Assembly (NCBI RefSeq): GCF_002564045.1
Contig: NZ_PDJK01000002.1
Span: forward strand, 186,001-250,000
DNA length: 64,000 bases
DNA from: Amycolatopsis sulphurea
GTDB lineage: Bacteria; Actinomycetota; Actinomycetes; Mycobacteriales; Pseudonocardiaceae
Direction: 5' to 3'
Position 1 is the first letter of the stretch. Each line of letters opens with the position of its first letter. The notes under the pieces are model-generated. The model saw only the letters and a list, made by a program, of their open reading frames with translations, made no database searches and was not told the DNA's origin. A program made the translations under genes and the position numbers. Below are positions 25,798 through 37,028 of this stretch, piece after piece.

Positions 25798-25824
25798 TGA
25801 TCGTTTTGATGCGAAAATGATCTC
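25798..25824 (+). promoter_or_regulatory. TGAT heptamer direct repeats before the SARP gene
   Basis: TGATCGT (25798), TGATGCG (25807) and TGATCTC (25818) stand 9 and 11 bases apart, 24-50 bases before the start of the SARP regulator. A further GATCGTT lies at 25771. SARP proteins bind direct heptamer repeats at helical spacing, so autoregulation is possible. The spacing is not exact, so this is tentative. Confidence 0.35.
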
Positions 25825-25847
25825 TCGGCGAACGGAGGGGACGTCGA

Positions 25848-28844
25848 ATGGAGACCGCCTACGGAATTCTCGGGCAGACTGCCGTGCGGATGCACGGGAA
25901 GATGAACGAGGACTGGGCGACCGGCCAGGTTCAGAATGTGCTGGGAATCCTGCTGGTACGCCCCGGAGAACGTGTTCCCGCAACCCGGATCATGACCTGG
26001 GCCTGGGATGACGAGCTTCCGGCCAACCCGAAAGACGCGCTGTACAAAGCGGTGAACCGGCTCCGCCGGGCGTTGGCGGACGCCGATCTCGCCGCCCCGG
26101 TCGAGACGGTCGACGGCGGCTACCGGATCGCCCTCGACCCGAATTACGTGGATCTCGCCGTCTTTCACGAGGGAATGCGCGAGGCACGGGCCGCCGCGGA
26201 CGCCGGCAACCATGAATCGGCATACGAATCGGCACATGCAGCGCTTTCCCTCTGGCGCGGAGAACCGCTGGCCGGCCTGCAGACCGGGCCGGTGCAAAAC
26301 TGGCGGCGGAACACGATCCTGACGCAGTGGATTCCCGCCTGCAGCTTCCTCGTACACGAATTACTGACCCTGCACCGCCCGGAAACAGCCGCCCGGGAAC
26401 TGGACAGGCTCCTCCCGGAACACGCCGGGGAGCTGACCTTTGTGAAGCTGCGCACCCGCGTCTTCTATGCACTGCAGCAGTTCACCCAGGGCCAGGAGTA
26501 CTTCCTCGGCGCCTACCGCGAATTCCGTGACGCGGGGGACGAACCGGCCGCCGACGAACTTCGCGCGTTCCACGACCGGCTCCGGGAAACCCACCGGAGC
26601 ACACCGGCACCCGGCAACCTCCGGCCGGTGACGAGTGCGCCACAGGTCCGGCCGCTGCCCCGGGACCTTCGCGGGTTCACCGGGCGCGCCGACGTGCTCG
26701 GGGCACTGAACAACCTGCTGCTGCAGGACAATTCCGGCCGTTCGGCACCGGCGGTCGTGCTCACCGGCCCGCCCGGGATGGGGAAGACCAGCGCAGCGTT
26801 GCACTGGGCGCACGGGGTCGCCGAGGCCTTTCCCCGCGGCAGGGTGTACGTCGATCTCCAGGGGTTCGGTCCCGCACCGCGGCTGGAACACAACGACGTG
26901 GTGGATCTGCTGCTCGACGAGTTCGGATTCCCGGTCGACCACGTGGTCCGCGAATCGGACCGCGCCGCGGTGCTCCGGGAGCACCTGGCCGAGCGCCAAG
27001 TGCTGGTGGTCCTCGACAACGCGGAGAACTCCGACCACGTCGACCGGCTGCTCGACCTGCTGGCGGACAGCACTCTGCTCATCACGTCCCGGCGCCGGCT
27101 CAAAGCGCTGGCCCGCAAATACGAACTGCCGACGCTGAGCCTCGGGTATCTCGACGACCACGACTCGCTCGCCCTGCTCACCCGCCGCATTCACGAACGG
27201 GCCGAGCGGGAACCGGATGCCGCGCGGCGGATCGCGCACCTGTGTGACGGGCTGCCGCTGGCGCTCTCCCTCGTCGCCGAACGTGCTGCCGAACGGCCGG
27301 GCCTGAGCCTGTCGATGTTGCTCGGCCAACTGCGGGATCCGGAAATGCTGCTGAGTATCGGGGACAACGGAGACGACGAAAGCCTCCGCACCACGTTCTC
27401 CTCGTCGTACCGCACCCTCGACCCGGCCGGGCAGGCGGTTTTCCGGCTCTTCGGGCACCACCCCGGGGCGGAGATGCAGGCCGACACCGTGCTCTCCGCT
27501 GCCGGGCTCGCCACCACCGATACCCGGCGCGCGCTCGAGACCCTGGTCGCGCTCCACCTGATCGATCAGCCCGGCGACACCGATCGTTTCCGCATTCCCT
27601 CGATCTTCCACCGGTACGCCCAGACCCTCAGTGAGCACGACCATGACCAGGTGCCGTTACGCCGCCTGCTCTCGCACTACACGCGCACGGCCGAGAACGC
27701 GCACCGGATCGCCCATCCCCACGGTGACCGGCCACCGATCCCGGAAGCGGAGCCGGGCACGAATCCCACCCGATTCGAGACTCCGGAGGCGGCGACCCGA
27801 TGGTTCCTGCAGGAACGCACGAACATCGCTGCACTCGCGGCGAAGGCCGAGCACGCCCGGCTCTTCGACTATGTGTGCCTCCTGGCGCACCTCGTCGGCG
27901 AGACCTTGAGCCGGTTCGGCTACTACGCCGAGCGGATCGCCGGGCTGACCGCCGCGGCACGGGCCGCGCAGGCAAGGGGTGACCTCATCGCCGAGGGCTC
28001 CACTTTCAACGACCTCGGCTACCTCCACCTGACCCTGTGCGATGAGCAGGCCGCCGCTCCGATGCTCGTGCGTGCGCTGGAACTGGCGACCGCCGTGAAC
28101 CACCCGATCGCCGTACTCACCGTGAACATCAACCTCGCCCGGCAGCATCGGCTGGCCGGGCGGCACACCGAGGCGATCACGCTGTTCCGCAAGTGTGTCG
28201 TCGATGCGCAGAGCGCCCGTGACCCGGTCCGCGAGGCCAAGTCCGAACAGTATCTCGGCGATCTCCTGGCCGAACTAGACCAGTCCGACCGGGCCTTACC
28301 CCACTTCCACCGGGCACTGCACTTGCGCACCCTGCTCGGGGACACGCCCGCTCGGATCGAGACGCACATCGCGCTGGCAGAACTCCACTACGCGCAGGAA
28401 GATCTGCCCGCCACGGCCCGGCACTGCGCGCAAGCGCGGACTCTGCTCGACGGCACGGCCGAGCTGACCGCCGGCGCGCGGCTGCGCACCGTGCAGGCCC
28501 GGCTGGCCAAGGCCGAGCACAACGATCGGGCAGCGCTGCGGCTGTCCCAGGAAGCGGTCGAACTCGCCGAGCGCGCACACACCGCCACCGGTCAGGCACA
28601 CGCGCTGGAAGCCTTCGCGGAGATTCTTCACGCCCTGGGAAACAGCCCCGACGCCGTCGACGCGTGGACCCGTGCCGCCGCCTTCTATCGTGGCCGCGGT
28701 CAGCACGGGAAGGCAGAGCGGCTCGAAGCACACCTCGCCGAGATCGGTCCACCGCACGAGATACCGGAAGCTCGCGACGGCGAATCGACCGTGGCGATGC
28801 CATCCCCGCGGCGCTCCATTACCAGCAGCGAACAGTCCACCTGA
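25848..28844 (+). CDS. AfsR/SARP-family regulator: SARP-BTAD, NB-ARC and TPR domains
   Basis: A 998-residue AfsR-like transcription factor. Order: an OmpR-type winged HTH (about 10-95: VQNVLGILLVRPGERVPATR, KDALYKAVNRLRRAL), a bacterial transcriptional activation domain (100-245), an NB-ARC ATPase (P-loop GPPGMGKTSAALHWA ~305; VLVVLDNAEN; LITSRRRL; CDGLPLALSLVA) and TPR repeats from ~690. It should activate target genes, often secondary-metabolism genes, on an ATP-dependent signal. No biosynthetic cluster adjoins; its nearest downstream target on this strand is the short peptide ORF. GGAGGGGACG precedes the ATG. Confidence 0.9.
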   Translation: METAYGILGQTAVRMHGKMNEDWATGQVQNVLGILLVRPGERVPATRIMTWAWDDELPANPKDALYKAVNRLRRALADADLAAPVETVDGGYRIALDPNYVDLAVFHEGMREARAAADAGNHESAYESAHAALSLWRGEPLAGLQTGPVQNWRRNTILTQWIPACSFLVHELLTLHRPETAARELDRLLPEHAGELTFVKLRTRVFYALQQFTQGQEYFLGAYREFRDAGDEPAADELRAFHDRLRETHRSTPAPGNLRPVTSAPQVRPLPRDLRGFTGRADVLGALNNLLLQDNSGRSAPAVVLTGPPGMGKTSAALHWAHGVAEAFPRGRVYVDLQGFGPAPRLEHNDVVDLLLDEFGFPVDHVVRESDRAAVLREHLAERQVLVVLDNAENSDHVDRLLDLLADSTLLITSRRRLKALARKYELPTLSLGYLDDHDSLALLTRRIHERAEREPDAARRIAHLCDGLPLALSLVAERAAERPGLSLSMLLGQLRDPEMLLSIGDNGDDESLRTTFSSSYRTLDPAGQAVFRLFGHHPGAEMQADTVLSAAGLATTDTRRALETLVALHLIDQPGDTDRFRIPSIFHRYAQTLSEHDHDQVPLRRLLSHYTRTAENAHRIAHPHGDRPPIPEAEPGTNPTRFETPEAATRWFLQERTNIAALAAKAEHARLFDYVCLLAHLVGETLSRFGYYAERIAGLTAAARAAQARGDLIAEGSTFNDLGYLHLTLCDEQAAAPMLVRALELATAVNHPIAVLTVNINLARQHRLAGRHTEAITLFRKCVVDAQSARDPVREAKSEQYLGDLLAELDQSDRALPHFHRALHLRTLLGDTPARIETHIALAELHYAQEDLPATARHCAQARTLLDGTAELTAGARLRTVQARLAKAEHNDRAALRLSQEAVELAERAHTATGQAHALEAFAEILHALGNSPDAVDAWTRAAAFYRGRGQHGKAERLEAHLAEIGPPHEIPEARDGESTVAMPSPRRSITSSEQST

Positions 28845-28942
28845 GATCGCGGCACGACCGCACCGGAACAGCCTCGGCACACGAAACCCGGGACCGCCTG
28901 GAGAGCTACCCAGGACAAGACCAGCTCAAAGGATTACACCCG

Positions 28943-28961
28943 AATGAGCGATGTGCTCATT
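28943..28961 (+). terminator. 7-bp inverted repeat after the SARP gene
   Basis: AATGAGC and GCTCATT flank a 5-base loop and are followed by CCTCTT, about 100 bases after the SARP stop. A short stem, so a terminator or an operator are both possible. Confidence 0.35.
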
Positions 28962-29061
28962 CCTCTTGAGTGACCCTCTCCGGTATATGCCTTTAGTTCG
29001 CTACCCAAAGTTGGAACCTAGGGACACCCCCGAGTTCTCCTCGTTTCCACCAGGCTCTAAA

Positions 29062-29076
29062 GTCTGGTCACCAGAC
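29062..29076. promoter_or_regulatory. 15-bp palindrome of GntR/FadR type
   Basis: GTCTGGTCACCAGAC is a perfect 7+1+7 palindrome in the gene-free stretch after the SARP gene, about 97 bases before the 27-residue peptide ORF. TGGT-N-ACCA cores are typical of FadR-subfamily GntR repressors. No such regulator is encoded nearby. The sequence around it (28962-29172) is AT-richer and holds no gene. Confidence 0.4.
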
Positions 29077-29172
29077 CTGCCGAAACATGTATCACTGCGA
29101 GTCAGCCGACTACGATCGTGATCCACGTTGCGTCAGGCTTACGACGAGACTGATACAGGAGCAAAACCTCTC

Positions 29173-29256
29173 ATGTTTTCTGTTGCACCCACGGCCGCCG
29201 CGTCGATCGACGACGATTCGAACCTGGCCGAACCCTGGTGGTGCTGCTTCCTCTGA
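29173..29256 (+). CDS. 27-residue peptide ORF ending in EPWWCCFL (candidate precursor or signal peptide)
   Basis: ATG to TGA encodes a 27-residue peptide that starts MFSVAPTAAAS, continues with the acidic SIDDDSNLAE and ends PWWCCFL. CAGGAG lies 11 bases upstream, a slightly long but usable spacing. The acidic leader-like part followed by a Trp/Cys/Phe-rich hydrophobic tail is reminiscent of RiPP precursors or exported signal peptides. No modification enzyme, transporter or protease is adjacent. The upstream gene is the SARP-STAND regulator. Nothing else was recognised between 29257 and 29519. Coding status is unproven. Confidence 0.45.
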   Translation: MFSVAPTAAASIDDDSNLAEPWWCCFL

Positions 29257-29519
29257 CCCCAGAGGCCGGTGACCAGATCACTCCTCTCAGCTTTGGCGGA
29301 TCCTCTTTCTCGACCGGCCTTCACCTGAGCCGGCCGGGAAGGGGGACCGCGACACCCGGCGGCAGCTTCCTCCCATCCACCCGCCAAACGGCCTGCTTTC
29401 CTTACGCACCAAGATAAACACCTGCGGCATTCAGGTACTGCCGGTCGCCGGCGCGGGATCACCAGGGCCGCCTGTTCACCCACCCTACGCAGGTCCCGGG
29501 ATTCACCGCCTGACCGTGT

Positions 29520-31359
29520 TCAGCCCAGGTCGGCCTCCGGGCGGATCTCGATCTCCGTCCCCGGGCGGTGCAGTTCCAGGACCACAATCTCGTTCTTTCC
29601 CTTTCGCCACAGGGGCTTTGGTGCGTAGAGCGTCTGCTGCGGGCCGATCTGCCAGTATCGGCCCAGGTTGAACCCGTTGAGCCAGACCACGCCCTTCTCC
29701 CAGCCGGGCAGGGCGAGGAACCCGTCCTCGGGGGTGGCCACGGTCGCGGTGGCGTGGTGGAACACCGGGCCGGGGCCGGGCTCCGTGGTGGCGAAGCGCG
29801 GGCCGGACAGGTCGTCCAACGGCAGCGGGCGGGTCTCCCAGCCGAACAGTTTCTGCTCGGTGCTCATCGCGACCCAGCCGTCGATTCCCTTGCGGTCGGC
29901 GAGGAACGGGCCGAAGTTCACCCGGCCCATGGCGTCCACCAGGATGTCCACCCGGTTCTGTGGCAACGGCAAGGTCAGCTGGACCGTGGCCGCCGGGTCG
30001 TTCCGGCCCAGGGTGCCCGCGAGCCGCCCTTCGACGAACACCTGTGCGCGGTCGGCGAGGCCGTGGATGCCGAGCGGACCGGAATGCGGGCCTCGCACCG
30101 TGGTGCGGTAGTGGATCAGGCCGGTGGCCTGCCCGCCCGCTCCATCGGCAGCGGCTGCGCGGACCGCACCGGTTTCGCCAGGACCGGCAGCGCATCGAGC
30201 AGCGCGACGGCACCGTCCGGGTGCACCTGCTGCGCGGGCAGCCGCGCGGACCGGCCGGGCACGGGACCGACCGGCACCTTGGTGTACTTGGTGATCACCG
30301 AGCGCAGTGCGGTGTACTTCGCCCCGGTGTCCCCGGCTTCACCGATCGGCGAATCGTAGTCGTAGCTGGTGGTGATCGGCAGGTACCGGGCACCGGAGGT
30401 GTTGGCACCGCTGGTGAACCCGAAGTTGGTGCCGCCGCAGGCCATGTACAGGTTCACCGACGCACCGGTGGCCAGCAGGGTGTCGACGTAGGCCGCCATC
30501 CGTTTCGGGTCGCGGGTGTTGTGCGGCTCGCCCCAGCGGTCGTATCAGCCGTCCCAGTATTCGGCCATCATTGCCGGTTTGCCGGGCTGGAACTGCTTGA
30601 TCGCGGACAGCTTCACCAGCGGATCGCCGTCGCCGGTGCCGGCCTCCAGGGTGCCGGGCAGCGCCCGGAACCGCATCGAGTACTCGGAAGCACCGTCGGC
30701 GGCGAAAAGCAGGCTGGTGACGCCCCGCGCGCGCAGGCTGTCGCGCAGGTGCGCGAGGTAGCCGGTGTCGTTGCCGTAGTTGCCGTATTCGTTCTCGATC
30801 TGCATCGCCACGAACGGACCGCCGTATCGCGCCTCCAGCGGGGTGAGCCGCGGGATCAGCTCGTCGTACCACGCGTCCACGGCGGCGAGATAGGCCGGAT
30901 CGGCGCAGCGCAGTTCCAGGTTCCGGTCGGCCGGCAGCCAGGCCGGGAACCCGCCGAACTCCCATTCCGCACAGATGTACGGGCTCGGCCGGACGATCAC
31001 CTTCAGCCCCAGCTCACCCGCGAGTCGCAGGAACCCGGGCAGGTCCCGGCCGCCGCGGAAGTCCGCGCGACCGGGCACCGGCTGGTGAAAGTTCCACGCC
31101 ACGTACGTTTCGATCGTGTTCAGGCCGAGCGCATGCATCCGGGCCAGCCGGTCCGGCCACTGGTCCGGGTGGATCCGGAAGTAGTGGATCGCGCCGGAGA
31201 CGATCTGGAACGGCTTGCGGTCCAACAGGAATCGCTCGCCGTCCACGCTCAGCCGCGTCCGGCCGCCGCCTCGGCCGGCCCGGCGAATACCGTGCTCGCC
31301 GCGGCGACCCCGGCCGCCGCGGCCCCGCCGAGGAAGCTCCGCCTGCTGACTCCGCTCAT
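29520..31359 (-). pseudogene. GH35 beta-galactosidase with Tat signal, broken by three lesions
   Basis: Read from 31359, MSGVSRRSFLGGAAAAG is a twin-arginine signal peptide whose frame stops about 36 residues in. The enzyme continues one base out of frame (VDGERFLLDRKPFQIVSGAI; AEWEFGGFPAW; QIENEYGNYG). At 30545-30547 the conserved W of AEYWDGW is replaced by TGA. Near 30135 one G is missing between PMERAG and GQATGLIHY, and the galactose-binding C-terminal part then runs cleanly to the stop. All parts of a full-length GH35 enzyme are present, so decay is recent. It directly follows the GH84 gene. Confidence 0.85.
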
Positions 31360-33294
31360 CTACGCCTCACTCTTCGCCGTCCCGGCCGCGGCATCCCTCA
31401 CCTTGACGAGGAATGTGTCCAGGACGCCGTCGCCGACCAGCGCCGGGCGCACGCCCCAGGCATTGGTGTTGCCCGTCTTCACCGCTTGCGCCTGACCGAC
31501 CTGCGTGTCGCCGGTCGCGGTCAGTTGCCGGGCCTTCTCGGCGTCGCCCCCGGCAGCTGCGGCGAGCGCGTCGAGCCGGGTCACCATCGCCTTGCCCCAC
31601 AACGCACTGGCGTCCAGCCACGGCCCGGTGTCCGCGACGAACGCGCGATCCACCGGTCCGGCACGGATCGTTTGCGGGGCATCGCGGATCTTCTCCGCGT
31701 AGGGACGCAGTTCGGCGAGTGCGTTGTGGTCGCCCGCGTTCCAGCGTTGCCAGAAGTCGGCGGTCTTGGCGGCCAGCACGGGCGCCTGCGGCTGCCACGG
31801 CTGCGGCGCGGACGACGGGCCGTAGTGTTCGAGATCGGCGAATACGGTGACCGCCGCGGTGGCGTTCGGATCGCCGCCGGCGATCCGGGCGAGGGCCCGC
31901 GGCCAGGACTGTTCGGCGGAGTACGCGGCGTCATTCCACGAGAAGTCGGCGACCCCGAACTCGGCGATCTGGCTGGCTGCCTCCTGATTCATCGGGTTCG
32001 AGACGATGCCGTCCAAGTACTGCGAGAGCCCGGCGTCGCGATGATCGTAGGGCGCCAGCATGATTCGCCCGGCGGCCTCGCCGTAGTCGTTCACCGGGTA
32101 GTTGTCCCACAGGAACACCTTGCGTCCGTACAATGTGGACACCTGACGTGCCTGGTCGTTCGTCACGCTGGGCGGGACCACCGCGGTCCCGGTCCACTGG
32201 ATCACCACGGACGGGTCGAGGTGCTCGCGCAGCTCGGTCTTGTACGGCGAGGCCTTCAGATCGCCGTACTCGGTCGGCACCGTCTGCAGCGGGCGGACGC
32301 CGTCGTGGGTCTTCACGAAATCGCTGGTGATCCGGTTGAGCAGGGTCACCTGCGCCTTGCCCGCGGCGGCCTGGCCAGGGGCGCCGTAGGCGGTTCGATC
32401 GCCGTCGCAGTTCCACCTCGTGTACGAGATGTCGTCGAACGGCATGGAGAACGACCGCACGCCCAGGTCGTAGACCGACTGGAACTTCGCCTTCACCGCG
32501 GCCACATCCGCCGCGGACGAGAAGCAGATCGAGACACCCGGCGACAACGCGTACGTGAACTTGACGTGGTGCGCGGTGGCCGAGGAGACCAGCTGCCGCA
32601 GCGTCGTGAGTTCCTTCTGCGGGTACGGGTCACGCCACCTGGCGCGCAGGTAGGCATCGTCCTTCGGGCTGTAGATGTAGGTGTTCGCCTTGGTCTCGCC
32701 GAGGAATTCGATCTGGTGCAACCGTGCCTCGGTGGGCCACGGCGGACCGTAGAAGCCTTCGATCGACCCGCGCAGCGCCATGTTCGGCCAGTCGCGTACC
32801 TGGACACCGCGCACCGCCCAGCCGCCGCCCGACCGCACGAACAGCTGCCGAAGCGTCTGTACGCCGTAGTACTGGCCGGAGCCGTCCCGGCCGCCGATCA
32901 GAATGCCGGAGAGCCGGGAAACGGTGAGCGCGTACCCCTCGGCCTGCGAAGGCACTTCGCCGCTGAACGACGGGCCGCCGAGGCGGACCAGGAGCACCCC
33001 AGGCTGCTGCTGGGCCGCCGACGGATCGATGACGCTGATCCGCCGCACGCCGTGCTGCTTGAGCTGGGCGGCGAGCAGGTCCTTCGCGGCGGCGTCGGTG
33101 GTCTGGTCCACGACCAGCACCGCGGTGGCCGGGATCGGCACCTCCCCCGGCTGACGGCTGATCTGTTGCGGTGTAGGGGAAACTACCGGTACATCGCCCG
33201 GGGCGGCGACGGCGGGCCGGCTGAGCGCGAGCATCGCGGCCAGCGCACCGGCCACGGCCGTCAGGGCCAGCCGGACTCTTCCGGGCGGAGTCAT
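31360..33294 (-). CDS. Secreted GH84 beta-N-acetylglucosaminidase (NagJ/O-GlcNAcase-like)
   Basis: Hydrolyses terminal beta-linked N-acetylglucosamine. The 644-residue protein has a Sec signal peptide (MTPPGRVRLALTAVAGALAA, cut near AVAA), then a GH20b-like N-terminal alpha/beta domain (about 40-160). The GH84 barrel opens with RGSIEGFYGPPWP (~175) and has the catalytic Asp pair MPFDDIS near 285. A helical C-terminal domain completes it. GAGAGGGG precedes the ATG chosen. Its stop touches the start of the GH35 pseudogene, so the two formed an operon for glycoconjugate degradation. Confidence 0.88.
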   Translation of the reverse strand: MTPPGRVRLALTAVAGALAAMLALSRPAVAAPGDVPVVSPTPQQISRQPGEVPIPATAVLVVDQTTDAAAKDLLAAQLKQHGVRRISVIDPSAAQQQPGVLLVRLGGPSFSGEVPSQAEGYALTVSRLSGILIGGRDGSGQYYGVQTLRQLFVRSGGGWAVRGVQVRDWPNMALRGSIEGFYGPPWPTEARLHQIEFLGETKANTYIYSPKDDAYLRARWRDPYPQKELTTLRQLVSSATAHHVKFTYALSPGVSICFSSAADVAAVKAKFQSVYDLGVRSFSMPFDDISYTRWNCDGDRTAYGAPGQAAAGKAQVTLLNRITSDFVKTHDGVRPLQTVPTEYGDLKASPYKTELREHLDPSVVIQWTGTAVVPPSVTNDQARQVSTLYGRKVFLWDNYPVNDYGEAAGRIMLAPYDHRDAGLSQYLDGIVSNPMNQEAASQIAEFGVADFSWNDAAYSAEQSWPRALARIAGGDPNATAAVTVFADLEHYGPSSAPQPWQPQAPVLAAKTADFWQRWNAGDHNALAELRPYAEKIRDAPQTIRAGPVDRAFVADTGPWLDASALWGKAMVTRLDALAAAAGGDAEKARQLTATGDTQVGQAQAVKTGNTNAWGVRPALVGDGVLDTFLVKVRDAAAGTAKSEA

Positions 33295-33722
33295 TTGTTC
33301 CCCTCTCAACGCGGCCTGCCGGAGGCCGGGTCAGCAGCCTAGGTCGCGAATCCATCGGACGTCTATGCGCTAACCGGATGAGGGACGCTGAGTAAAAATC
33401 AATCACCGATAATCGCACCATTGCTGGTCCGAACGGTGTACTCGCCCAGAGCGCTCACGGATTGTGGCCGGAATTGGTCCGATGCTTCCTGTCGCGTGGC
33501 ATTCCGCCGCTTTCGGAGCGGCTCATGCATGACCATGCTCCCGCTGGCGCACCCAGCCATTCGGTGGCGGCCCCGGTTTTTGTCGGTGGTGGCTGAGAGC
33601 ATCTCGGCATGCACATTTCGCCACCGTTCACCGGCCACCGAAGACCGGAAGCCGCCAACGCGGGACCGGTCCCGCCCCGGAGGCCCGGCACTGGGCTTCT
33701 CCGGTGCACCGAAAGGGATTCC
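33295..33722. promoter_or_regulatory. Intergenic region between divergent GH84 and membrane-protein genes
   Basis: No gene is seen. The middle part (33385-33420, GAGTAAAAATCAATCACCG and TAATC) is distinctly AT-rich for this genome and should contain the two divergent promoters. No clear operator, -35 or -10 can be chosen with confidence. Confidence 0.3.
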
Positions 33723-35120
33723 GTGCACTCGCCGCCTGAACCCGCCGAGCGGCCGCGCGACCCGCTGGCCGCCGCCGTGGGGAACGCTTCCCTGCTCGGC
33801 GTCGGTTATCTGCTGCTCGGGCGGCGGCTGCTCGCCGCCCTGAACGTCGCGGGTACCGCCGCGCTCGTAATACTGCTGACCACAGTGGCACCGTTCCGGT
33901 GGTTCGAAGTGCTCGTGCTCGCCTGGTGGGCGCTGGTGATCGCGCACGGATGGCAGCTCGCCCGCCACAAACCCGCGAAGGTACGAAAACATCAGGTGAT
34001 TGCGTTCTCCGCCGCGATAATCGTATTCGCCGCCGTCGGACTCCTCCGATTCGACGCTTTCCGAATCGATGAACGCATTACCGCCGCCCGGGCGCAAGGC
34101 AGCTGCGCCGAAGCCACCGAAGCACTGGACAGCAGGTGGTTCCGACATTACCTCGCGGACGCCCCGCTGATGACCGGGGAGGAATCCACCAGGGAGGCCT
34201 GCCACCGGTTGCGGGCGGCGAACGAGAACCTGGCAAGCGCGCTGTCCGGTGAGCCAGAGGCGACCGCCGCCGCATTCGAACGGTTCGCCTCGGTCCGCCG
34301 TGACCTGCCCGGCCACGGGACGATGGCCACCGTGGTGCTCGACGGTTTCCTCCACCGGCTACCCACTTCGGAGCCGTGTACCACCGCCGAGATCGACGAG
34401 TGGCTGTTCGCGCACGCGGCCGGTGGCCCGATCCCCGAACGGTCGGCCGCCGTACGCACCGCGTCCGCGGCCCACCTCTCCTGCGGCGACAAACTGATGA
34501 CTTCGAAGGGCTGGACCACCGCACACACCCGGTATCAACGGATCGTCGACCGGTACCCCGCCGATCCCCGTGCGGCGAAGACGAAAGCCGGCACCACCAA
34601 GGCGCCCCAGGCGCTGGAGCTGGCGAAGGTGCAAAGCCTGCTGGAAAGCTCCGGCAGCACCCAACCGTCCTACTGCAGGACTCCCGCGCCGTACAGCGCC
34701 GCCGCACCGCACGGCCCCGGCACGAACCGCGCACTGTTCTACGGCGATGACGGCCACAGCAGCAAGTTCCCCCCAGAATGGCGCGCACCTGACGCAGCAC
34801 AGGCCGTGCTCGTGATCTGCCTCGGCGAGCACGCAGACGGCACCGCCGTGCGCACCTGTCCGTACGAGAACAAGATGATGCCGAACTTCCCGGGCAACGT
34901 CACGTTCCACAAGATCGCCGTCCCGCTGAAGGCCTACGAGCTGCGTACCGGCAAACCCGTCGTGGACACAAAAGTGGAGATCGGCGGGGCGAGTTGCCCT
35001 AAAGTCCTGCACTACCGCAGTTACAGCCATCTCGCGGGCCTCGGCCCGCCCCCGGACACCCCAGTGACCCCCACCGATGATGACGTGCGGGCGGCCTTCG
35101 CCCCGGCCATCCAGAAGTGA
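33723..35120 (+). CDS. Membrane-anchored protein of unknown function
   Basis: A 465-residue product starting at a GTG preceded by GAAAGGGA. Residues ~15-110 hold two to three transmembrane segments ([48 protein letters not shown]). The remaining ~350 residues should lie outside or in the cytosol and include helical TPR-like stretches ([20 protein letters not shown]) and several cysteines (CAEATE, CHRL, CTTAE, CGDK, CPYENK, CPKVLHY). No enzyme motif is recognised. Similar proteins occur in actinomycetes as hypothetical proteins. It stands alone, divergent from GH84. Confidence 0.7.
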   Translation: MHSPPEPAERPRDPLAAAVGNASLLGVGYLLLGRRLLAALNVAGTAALVILLTTVAPFRWFEVLVLAWWALVIAHGWQLARHKPAKVRKHQVIAFSAAIIVFAAVGLLRFDAFRIDERITAARAQGSCAEATEALDSRWFRHYLADAPLMTGEESTREACHRLRAANENLASALSGEPEATAAAFERFASVRRDLPGHGTMATVVLDGFLHRLPTSEPCTTAEIDEWLFAHAAGGPIPERSAAVRTASAAHLSCGDKLMTSKGWTTAHTRYQRIVDRYPADPRAAKTKAGTTKAPQALELAKVQSLLESSGSTQPSYCRTPAPYSAAAPHGPGTNRALFYGDDGHSSKFPPEWRAPDAAQAVLVICLGEHADGTAVRTCPYENKMMPNFPGNVTFHKIAVPLKAYELRTGKPVVDTKVEIGGASCPKVLHYRSYSHLAGLGPPPDTPVTPTDDDVRAAFAPAIQK

Positions 35121-35271
35121 CTCGATCGCCCGGACGGGCGATCACCGGATAGGAGGGAGACCTCGAACCGCGCCGGGCCGCCGAGATGCACACCCACGGC
35201 GATCCGGTCTGCCAGGGCACCCCCGGCAGTCCGCGACCACCGTGCCGCGGGACACGACGCCGACCCCGACC

Positions 35272-35391
35272 ACTGGCACTGGCACTGGCACTGGCACTGG
35301 CACTGGCACTGGCACTGGCACTGGCACTGGCACTGGCACTGGCACTGGCACTGGCACTGGCACTGGCACTGGCACTGGCACTGGCACTGGC
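35272..35391. repeat. Perfect hexanucleotide array (ACTGGC)20
   Basis: Twenty uninterrupted copies of ACTGGC fill 120 bp in the gap between the membrane-protein gene and argG. All six frames across it stay open (Leu-Ala, Thr-Gly, Pro-Val, Ser-Ala, Gln-Cys dipeptides), so open frames here are artefacts of the repeat. Exact repetition implies recent expansion or strong slippage. Flanking sequence in 35121-35565 shows no other gene. Confidence 0.95.
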
Positions 35392-35536
35392 CGAGCTTGA
35401 CCCGTCCGCAGCCGCGGCGGGGACCCGGTCCCGGTCGCTGTGGCCGCCGGTCGCCACCCCGGCGGTGTCCGGCATCACCGGCAACCCACCCCGTCCACCT
35501 GCGAAAACCACTCACCGCCCACCCCGAGGATGCACG

Positions 35537-37011
<1,475 letters not shown>

Positions 37012-37028
37012 CGCACCACGACGGCGCG

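Noticed and set aside
29173..29256. Leader peptide for attenuation of a downstream gene
   Set aside because: No gene follows on the same strand; the next feature is the 3' end of a convergent pseudogene.
35272..35391. CRISPR array
   Set aside because: Repeats are contiguous hexamers without spacers; no cas genes in the window.
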